Source: Shewanella schlegeliana
GTDB taxonomy: Bacteria > Pseudomonadota > Gammaproteobacteria > Enterobacterales > Shewanellaceae
NCBI RefSeq assembly: GCF_016765635.1
Contig: NZ_JAESVD010000003.1
Span: 186,001-250,000 of the forward strand
DNA length: 64,000 bases
Reading direction: 5' to 3'
A program made the translations under genes and the position numbers. Every line of letters begins with the position of its first letter. The stretch's first letter is position 1. The notes beneath the pieces are model-generated. The model was given only the letters and a program-made list of their open reading frames with translations, was not told the origin of the DNA and did not search any database. Of the stretch, positions 58,160 to 64,000 are shown piece by piece.

Positions 58160-58705
58160 TTAAATTCTAAATACTTTAGTTCGATAAAACTGCAATTCGG
58201 CGATAGACTCTTCGATATCTTGTAAAGCTTGGTGAGTGTTCTTCTTGCTAAAGCCCTCCATTGCAGATGGTTCCCAACGACGAACAAGCTCTTTAATTGT
58301 ACTCACATCGATATTTCGATAGTGGAAGTAGTCTTCAAGTGCTGGCATATAACGATTTAAGAAGCGACGGTCTTGACCAATACTATTACCACACATAGGT
58401 GAAACACCCGCTGGCACATATTGCGATAAAAAGGTGATAGTCTGCTCAATCGCTTCTTCTTCACTAACCGTACTCGCTCTCACGCGGTCAATAAGACCAG
58501 ACTCGCCGTGATGCTTTTGGTTCCAGTCATCCATCAAAGCAAGCTGCTCATCAGACTGATGGATAGCAAGAACAGGCCCTTGCGCAATAATATTGAGCTC
58601 TTTATCTGTCACTATCGTGGCAATTTCAATAATTCTGTCAACGTCAGGCTCAAGTCCTGTCATTTCCAAATCGACCCAAATCAAATTGTTTTCATCTATA
58701 GCCAT
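58160..58705 (-). CDS. orn: Oligoribonuclease Orn
   Basis: A 181-residue DEDDh 3'-5' exoribonuclease that degrades di- to pentaribonucleotides, including pGpG from c-di-GMP breakdown. It has [31 protein letters not shown] and the late H in [11 protein letters not shown]. The start at 58705 matches the family ([12 protein letters not shown]); a longer frame to 58804 is not supported. Divergent from rsgA. Confidence 0.95.
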   Translation of the reverse strand: MAIDENNLIWVDLEMTGLEPDVDRIIEIATIVTDKELNIIAQGPVLAIHQSDEQLALMDDWNQKHHGESGLIDRVRASTVSEEEAIEQTITFLSQYVPAGVSPMCGNSIGQDRRFLNRYMPALEDYFHYRNIDVSTIKELVRRWEPSAMEGFSKKNTHQALQDIEESIAELQFYRTKVFRI

Positions 58706-58817
58706 AAAGCGACCTGTTATTCCTGTTAGCCTAAATTCAGGCTTTTTTATTCTAGACCGTGTATCATACTGGTTTTTTAAGCAACACAAAATCACCTTTA
58801 TCATTGAAGACTAATAC

Positions 58818-59882
58818 GTGAGTAAAAAGAAACCGCTAAGCCATGGTCAATTACGCAGAATGCGGACCAACCAAAAAAAGAAATTACAGAGCCGCGATGC
58901 GGGTGAAACGACTGACCTACAAGACAGTACGTTAGGCCCTGAGCAGCAAGGCACCATTATTTCTCGCTTCGGCCAACACGCTGACGTCGAGACAGATGGA
59001 GGCCACCTTGCCCGCTGCAATATTCGTCGTAATATTAAAAGCCTAGTTACAGGTGATAAGGTTCTCGTACGACTAGCACTAACCAGCGAGTCTGGAGCAA
59101 GCCGTATTGAAGGTGTCGTAGAGGCTGTGCATCCAAGACATTCTCAACTTTCACGCCCAGATCTTTATGATGGGGTGAAAATCATCGCCGCCAATATCGA
59201 TCAGATTTTGATTGTCACCTCAACACAGCCCGCGTTCACCACCCAAATTATCGACCGTTATCTTGTGGCAGCCGAAGATACTGGTATTGAACCTGTCATC
59301 ATCTTGAATAAAGTTGATTTGATAACGCCAGAAGAAGCACCTGAGATCGATGCGGCGCTTGAACGCTACAAGGCGATCGGCTATCGAGTCTACCGTGTCA
59401 GTAGCAAAACAGGTGAAGGTGTTGAGCAACTTCATGCGCTAATGGACAACAAGGTGAACGTATTTGTAGGTCAATCTGGTGTTGGCAAGTCATCGATGAT
59501 CAATGCCATGATGCCCGATGCGGAACTACTTACCGGTGACATATCTGAAAACTCAGGCCTAGGTCAACACACCACCACCACGGCAAAACTGCTACATATC
59601 TCAACTGGTGGAGATTTAATTGACTCACCGGGTGTACGAGAATTTGCTCTATGGCATCTGCCAGCAGACAGAGTAGGTTGGTGCTTCATTGAGTTTAGAG
59701 ATTATTTAGGGACTTGTAAGTTTAGGGACTGCAAACACTTAAATGATCCAGGCTGTTCTATTACAGAAGCCTTTAAAGCAGGTGAGATCACCGAAGACAG
59801 ATACAATAATTACCACCGTATTATTGCCAGTCTGGACGAGCAGAGACATGCTCGTCACTTCAGAGCCGGTCCAGACGAGTAG
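58818..59882 (+). CDS. rsgA: Small-subunit maturation GTPase RsgA
   Basis: A 354-residue circularly permuted GTPase that checks the decoding centre during 30S assembly. The N-terminal basic segment (KKKPLSHGQLRRMR) and OB fold precede NKVDLI, then the P-loop GQSGVGKSS and the DSPG motif; the zinc-binding C-terminal domain has C-K-F-R-D-C-K-H and C. The start is GTG at 58818. Divergent from orn with 112 bases between the coding regions. Confidence 0.94.
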   Translation: MSKKKPLSHGQLRRMRTNQKKKLQSRDAGETTDLQDSTLGPEQQGTIISRFGQHADVETDGGHLARCNIRRNIKSLVTGDKVLVRLALTSESGASRIEGVVEAVHPRHSQLSRPDLYDGVKIIAANIDQILIVTSTQPAFTTQIIDRYLVAAEDTGIEPVIILNKVDLITPEEAPEIDAALERYKAIGYRVYRVSSKTGEGVEQLHALMDNKVNVFVGQSGVGKSSMINAMMPDAELLTGDISENSGLGQHTTTTAKLLHISTGGDLIDSPGVREFALWHLPADRVGWCFIEFRDYLGTCKFRDCKHLNDPGCSITEAFKAGEITEDRYNNYHRIIASLDEQRHARHFRAGPDE

Positions 59883-60000
59883 TCACGACATATTAATTAA
59901 GCACGTAATTTAAAATCAGCGAATAACTAAGATTATTATGTTTTCCTACGATAATTTATGTCGTACAACAGCTCGCTGGTTTTATAAAATATAGATAAGA

Positions 60001-60017
60001 TTTCACCCTAGGTGAAA
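60001..60017 (+). promoter_or_regulatory. Small hairpin upstream of psd
   Basis: TTTCACC and GGTGAAA form a perfect seven-base stem with a three-base loop, ending seven bases before the AAGGA of psd. There is no T run, so it is not a terminator. It could influence translation of psd, but this is inference. Confidence 0.4.
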
Positions 60018-60036
60018 AGATTAAAGGATATTGAAA

Positions 60037-60900
60037 TTGGATAAGATCAAAATTGCCCTGCAGTACATAATGCCAAAGCACCTGCTTTCTCGTATGGTAG
60101 GGAAACTCGCGGCTGCCGAAATGGGCTCAGTGACTACAGCCGCTATTAACTGGTTTATCAAGCAATACAAGATTGATATGAGCGAAGCTGCGGAACCTGA
60201 AGCTAAAGCTTACTCAACCTTCAACGACTTTTTTACCCGCGCACTAAAGCCTGGCATTCGTCCACTGTGCGACGACAAAGACTATATTGTTCACCCTGTC
60301 GACGGCGCTATAAGCCAACTTGGTCCAATTAAAGAGGGACGTATTTTTCAGGCAAAAGGACATGATTATTCTTCACTTGCATTGCTAGGTGATCAAGCTG
60401 AAGATGCTAAGCGTTTTGAAGGCGGTGACTTTGCCACCATTTATCTGGCTCCTAAAGATTATCACCGCATTCACATGCCAATTAAGGGTACCCTGTCTAA
60501 GATGACTTATGTACCTGGTGAACTTTTCTCTGTTAACCCGTTAACAGCCGAAAACGTTCCTGGACTATTTGCGCGTAATGAACGTGTTGTCGCCATTTTT
60601 GAGACAGAAATAGGTCCAATGGCAATGGTATTAGTTGGCGCAACAATCGTGGCAAGTATCGAAACGGTTTGGGCGGGTACAGTAACACCACCAACAGGCA
60701 AGAAAGTGTTCACATGGGATTACCCAACTGAAGGTCCTAATGCACTGACCCTTGAGAAAGGTGCCGAGATGGGTCGATTCAAGCTAGGTAGTACTGTAGT
60801 AATGCTTTTTGCCAAAGACGCACTCGATGAATTTGCTGATGGAGTAGAACCAAAGAGCGTGACTCGTATGGGTCAAGCCTTTGCAAAAATCGAAGACTAG
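60037..60900 (+). CDS. psd: Phosphatidylserine decarboxylase proenzyme
   Basis: A 287-residue inner-membrane enzyme that makes phosphatidylethanolamine. It is self-cleaved at the LGST motif ([11 protein letters not shown]), which gives the pyruvoyl cofactor. Other signatures are [28 protein letters not shown] and [18 protein letters not shown]. The start is taken as TTG at 60037, eight bases after AAGGA and matching the family [16 protein letters not shown] start; TTG at 60031 is the alternative. Confidence 0.94.
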   Translation: MDKIKIALQYIMPKHLLSRMVGKLAAAEMGSVTTAAINWFIKQYKIDMSEAAEPEAKAYSTFNDFFTRALKPGIRPLCDDKDYIVHPVDGAISQLGPIKEGRIFQAKGHDYSSLALLGDQAEDAKRFEGGDFATIYLAPKDYHRIHMPIKGTLSKMTYVPGELFSVNPLTAENVPGLFARNERVVAIFETEIGPMAMVLVGATIVASIETVWAGTVTPPTGKKVFTWDYPTEGPNALTLEKGAEMGRFKLGSTVVMLFAKDALDEFADGVEPKSVTRMGQAFAKIED

Positions 60901-60914
60901 CCTCTAAGGGATGC

Positions 60915-61793
60915 ATGGACAATAAAAAGACAGGGCTGTTAGAACTACACTTCGCGGTACTACTTTTCGGTGGTACCGCTTTATTTTCAAAGCTTATTCC
61001 CCTTAGTGCACTCGATATCACTGTGTTGCGCTGCGTCGTAGCTGCCACAGTGCTAGCGTTAATCGTCAAACTAAGCAAACAACGACTTTCGTTAAACGCA
61101 GCCAGAGACTACTTTATAGCGATAGCCCTTGGCATCATCATCAGCCTGCACTGGGTTACCTACTTTGCCTCGATGCAACTCTCATCTGTTGCCATCGGCA
61201 TGATCGCCTTTTTTACCTATCCGGTAATGACGGTTTTGATCGAACCCATAGTCACCAAAACGAAACTCAAGTTGGCCGATGTCATCAGTGGCATAGTGGT
61301 GCTTATTGGCGTATCACTGCTGATCCCAGAGGCAAGTCTAGGTAATGATGTCACCTTAGGTATTGCTATCGGCATTTTATCCGCCGCGCTATTTACCGCT
61401 CGCAATCTGCTGCATAAACGCTACTTCACCGCCTACAGTGGCAAACAAGCTATGTTCTATCAAACCTCTGTTGCCGTGTTCTTTTTGGCCCCTTGGCTAA
61501 ATGTGGAGCTAAGCAGCATAGAGCAAAATGTATGGTGGTTAATTATTTTACTAGGAGTGGTTTTTACTGCAGTCCCCCACGCCCTATTTACATCGGCACT
61601 AAGGCTCCTAAGTGCAAAAACCGTTGGACTAGTCTCCTGCCTGCAACCTTTTTATGGTGCCATGTTAGCTTTGTTATTACTCGATGAAGAGTTAGCGCTC
61701 AAAACCGTCATCGGTGGAACCTTAGTCATTGCTACCGCACTGTTTGAAACGCAGCAGAGTCATAAGTCAAATCGGGTGAAAAAGACTGCTTAG
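60915..61793 (+). CDS. EamA/DMT family transporter
   Basis: A 292-residue inner-membrane protein with ten predicted helices in two EamA repeats (about 5-140 and 150-285). The repeat pattern VLRCVVAATVLALI..., GIIISLHWVTYFASMQLSSVAIGMIAFFTYPVMT, and in the second half TVGLVSCLQPFYGAMLALLLLDEE is typical. Substrate unknown; such carriers export amino acids, nucleosides or other small metabolites. It lies 14 bases downstream of psd, so it may share its transcript. Confidence 0.85.
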   Translation: MDNKKTGLLELHFAVLLFGGTALFSKLIPLSALDITVLRCVVAATVLALIVKLSKQRLSLNAARDYFIAIALGIIISLHWVTYFASMQLSSVAIGMIAFFTYPVMTVLIEPIVTKTKLKLADVISGIVVLIGVSLLIPEASLGNDVTLGIAIGILSAALFTARNLLHKRYFTAYSGKQAMFYQTSVAVFFLAPWLNVELSSIEQNVWWLIILLGVVFTAVPHALFTSALRLLSAKTVGLVSCLQPFYGAMLALLLLDEELALKTVIGGTLVIATALFETQQSHKSNRVKKTA

Positions 61794-61863
61794 AGCGATT
61801 TATTTATCAAGCTAACTTGGCTAATATGGAGAGGTCTTTTCTTGCCTTATTCATACTCTTATC

Positions 61864-64000
61864 ATGCATCGTTTTTTACTGCTTCTGCTATGTCTATTCG
61901 CTTTATCGGCTAACGCTAACTCGCCACTTCAAATTGATAAGCGTTTAGGGCTCACGCCTACCAACAGCGAGTCGACACCACAAGAGCAGCTCAGTCTACT
62001 CGAAGACAAGATCCATGACTTAGTCCTGACAGAAAATAGTGCGCGCGAACTAATAAGTAACTATGCAAAACATAAGCAAAACTTACTAAGCCAAATTGAA
62101 GATGCACAACAGCCACCTCGCAGCTTAGATCAACAGGATATCAACCAGCAGGCTTCACTCGCCTATCTGCGTTTATCGGAACTAAAAGATGTTGAAATAA
62201 GCTTAGGCCAAAAAATAAATGCGCTAATTAAGTCCCATAGCGAGTTGCCCGATGCACTCGTTAATGCCCGTGCTGCATTACAGAAACATAAAAAAATTCG
62301 TATTGGTGAAGAGCAAACCATTAATAATCAGCTCTTAATTGCGCAAGGACGCCTCTATGAGCAAGATGTCAAAACACTCGAAGCGCTATTGGCGAGCAGT
62401 CAAAAAGAGATCGACTTAAACCAGCTGCAACTCAAGTTAGTACGCGAGCAGTTGGCTCAACAGGAACTGTTAATTGAGCGCTTGAACCAAGAGATCGTTA
62501 TACAGAGACAAGCGCGCACCGAAGCGGCTATTGCAGGCAGTTTATTACCAGGTGACAAAACCCACGACCCCATCGCCCAAGAACTTAGCGATAGTAACTT
62601 AATTTATGGTGAGAAATTAAAAGAGCTGAATCATAAAATCAGCCTTACCCTTACACAGCAGGAACAAGCCGAAGCCCAATACCAAGCTCAGGCTAAACAG
62701 CTAACCACAATCCAACAGCAGATCGGCTGGATTAAGCTAAATTCAGCCTTTGGTGAGCGCTTCTTGCAGATGCTACAAGCGCTACCTAAGCCACCAAATC
62801 AAGATCCACTGCAGAACGAGATAGCCAACACTCGACTCGCTCGCTACCAGATAGAGCAGGCACAAACTCTAAATAGTCAGCAAGTCACCTCTATTGGTGC
62901 CGATAATTCCTTACAGGCTAAACTGCTCTCCTCTCAAGGCATGTTACTGCAGCAACTGTTGCAAAGTTACGATCAGTACCTGAGTGAGCTGGCCGATCTT
63001 AGAGTCAGCTATGAGCAGCTAAACCAGCAATATCTAACACTTAAAAGCACACTCAACGAACACCTATTCTGGGTGCCCAACGCGAACAGTATCGGTAGCC
63101 TATGGATCACCGATCTTCATCAGAGCATTCAGTGGATGCTACAGCAAGCCCCTTGGGGTCAAATGCAGAGCTCGTTCGATGAACAAGGCAACCTGTGGTC
63201 ATGGTGGCTAATACTGTTTGTGCTCAGCATCATAGCTCAAGATATTTTGACACCGAAATTTAAATCGGCGATGCGTCGTGAACTGCCTTTTGTCGGCAAC
63301 GTAACTCAAGATAAATTTATCTATACATTCCATGTGCTTATCAACTCGCTAGGCTATAGTCTACTCAAACCACTGCCTATCGTGTTAGCAGGCGGGATCT
63401 TCTATCTATCGAGCCATAACTTCGTCTCTGCCATCGGTATGGGGATAATGGCACTCGGCCTGCTCTATCAACTTTATCGTTTTATCTACCTACTGGCACT
63501 GGACAGAGGCTTATTGATTAACCACTTTAAGTCACCAAGAAGTATTGTTCGCTCAGGGCAGGAACGCTTTAGACAGTTCACTATTATGGCGGCGCCATTC
63601 TTAGCGATTATGGCCTTTACCGAGGTGATTGATACCTCTCTAGTTCGCAACAGTCTCGGCCGTGGGGCATTTATTATCTTCTGTTTAATGCTGTTTTGGT
63701 TTTACAAAGATATGCTCAGCCTATCTAACAAAGAAAATACCGCCGATCACAGTAAGAATAAGAAACTGCTGCAAAAGCTGCTGTGGGCCATGCTAATAAT
63801 CATGCCGCTCGCCTGTGCTGTATTGGCTTTCCAAGGCTACTACTACACTGCATTCCAGATGTTCCTACAGCTACAATTATCATTGATATTTGGACTTGGG
63901 TTCTTACTGCTATTCAACTTAATCAAGCGATGGATGTTAATTGAACGTCGCCGTATTGCCTTCGAACGAGCTAAGGCCAAACGTGCTGAAGTGTTGGCAC
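61864..64000 (+). CDS. mscM: Mechanosensitive channel MscM (partial)
   Basis: The first 712 codons of a large MscS-family channel; the 3' end is beyond the window. It has a signal peptide (FLLLLLCLFALSANA), a long periplasmic coiled-coil region (about 30-420, rich in Q, L and K) and then a series of membrane helices from about residue 440. The MscS pore domain is not yet reached. Located downstream of psd as in E. coli (yjeP/mscM). The ATG at 61864 is the only good start in this frame; its ribosome site is weak. Confidence 0.85.
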   Translation, partial: MHRFLLLLLCLFALSANANSPLQIDKRLGLTPTNSESTPQEQLSLLEDKIHDLVLTENSARELISNYAKHKQNLLSQIEDAQQPPRSLDQQDINQQASLAYLRLSELKDVEISLGQKINALIKSHSELPDALVNARAALQKHKKIRIGEEQTINNQLLIAQGRLYEQDVKTLEALLASSQKEIDLNQLQLKLVREQLAQQELLIERLNQEIVIQRQARTEAAIAGSLLPGDKTHDPIAQELSDSNLIYGEKLKELNHKISLTLTQQEQAEAQYQAQAKQLTTIQQQIGWIKLNSAFGERFLQMLQALPKPPNQDPLQNEIANTRLARYQIEQAQTLNSQQVTSIGADNSLQAKLLSSQGMLLQQLLQSYDQYLSELADLRVSYEQLNQQYLTLKSTLNEHLFWVPNANSIGSLWITDLHQSIQWMLQQAPWGQMQSSFDEQGNLWSWWLILFVLSIIAQDILTPKFKSAMRRELPFVGNVTQDKFIYTFHVLINSLGYSLLKPLPIVLAGGIFYLSSHNFVSAIGMGIMALGLLYQLYRFIYLLALDRGLLINHFKSPRSIVRSGQERFRQFTIMAAPFLAIMAFTEVIDTSLVRNSLGRGAFIIFCLMLFWFYKDMLSLSNKENTADHSKNKKLLQKLLWAMLIIMPLACAVLAFQGYYYTAFQMFLQLQLSLIFGLGFLLLFNLIKRWMLIERRRIAFERAKAKRAEVLA

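Noticed and set aside
58818..58840. A more upstream ATG for rsgA
   Set aside because: No in-frame ATG with a ribosome site precedes the GTG at 58818.

Overview
The window is bacterial chromosome from a gammaproteobacterium, almost certainly a Shewanella. The support is gene order and protein type: yheV/yheS/yheT/yheU/prkB/crp, then argD/pabA, then the block hflC-hflK-hflX-hfq-miaA-mutL-amiB-tsaE-nnr-(tRNA-Gly)-orn-rsgA-psd-mscM, plus an AST arginine-catabolism cluster with a single argD/astC-type transaminase. No phage, IS element, plasmid gene, rRNA or CRISPR array was recognised. Both ends cut genes: cydD at the left and mscM at the right.

Layout. 1-6040: cydD (partial), two small conserved proteins, the DEAD-box helicases RhlE and DbpA in convergent orientation, and YheV. 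6.1-16.6 kb: the yheS-to-crp neighbourhood, interrupted by a GMC oxidoreductase with a Tat-type gluconate-dehydrogenase-like small subunit, and carrying two large tandem-repeat arrays (108-bp units at 10.3-10.7 kb, about 62-bp units at 13.8-14.5 kb). 16.6-19.1 kb: a PepSY protein with a PhoP/PhoQ-like two-component system. 19.1-29.2 kb: a DUF1338 protein, astD, astA, argD/astC, an HDOD protein, a lipoprotein S9 peptidase and pabA, whose 3' end is duplicated twice downstream. 29.3-41.3 kb: one long, tightly overlapping minus-strand operon of twelve genes for TonB-dependent uptake. 41.8-45.5 kb: sspAB and petABC (cytochrome bc1). 45.9-55.8 kb: the hfl-hfq-mutL block. 56.0-58.0 kb: a ferritin-like small protein and an array of tRNA-Gly(GCC) genes. 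58.2-64 kb: orn, divergent rsgA, psd, an EamA transporter and mscM.

The most unusual items are two. First, the 29.3-41.3 kb operon combines a TonB receptor, a periplasmic binding protein, a FecCD permease, an ABC ATPase fused to a THEP1-like nucleoside triphosphatase, a degenerate CcsA/ResB-like membrane pair and a complete dedicated TonB/ExbB/ExbD/TtpC/DUF3450/TPR energiser. It looks like a self-contained uptake machine whose substrate cannot be read from the sequence. Second, the tRNA-Gly array holds six intact identical genes plus four expanded, degenerate tRNA-like copies that keep the tRNA ends and anticodon stem but have enlarged loops.

A recurring theme is local tandem duplication in 3'-flanking regions: gene 3' ends plus a short linker have been re-copied downstream of the gene at the GMC and pabA loci, a minisatellite follows prkB, a 50-bp duplication follows rhlE, and the tRNA array has expanded by segmental duplication.
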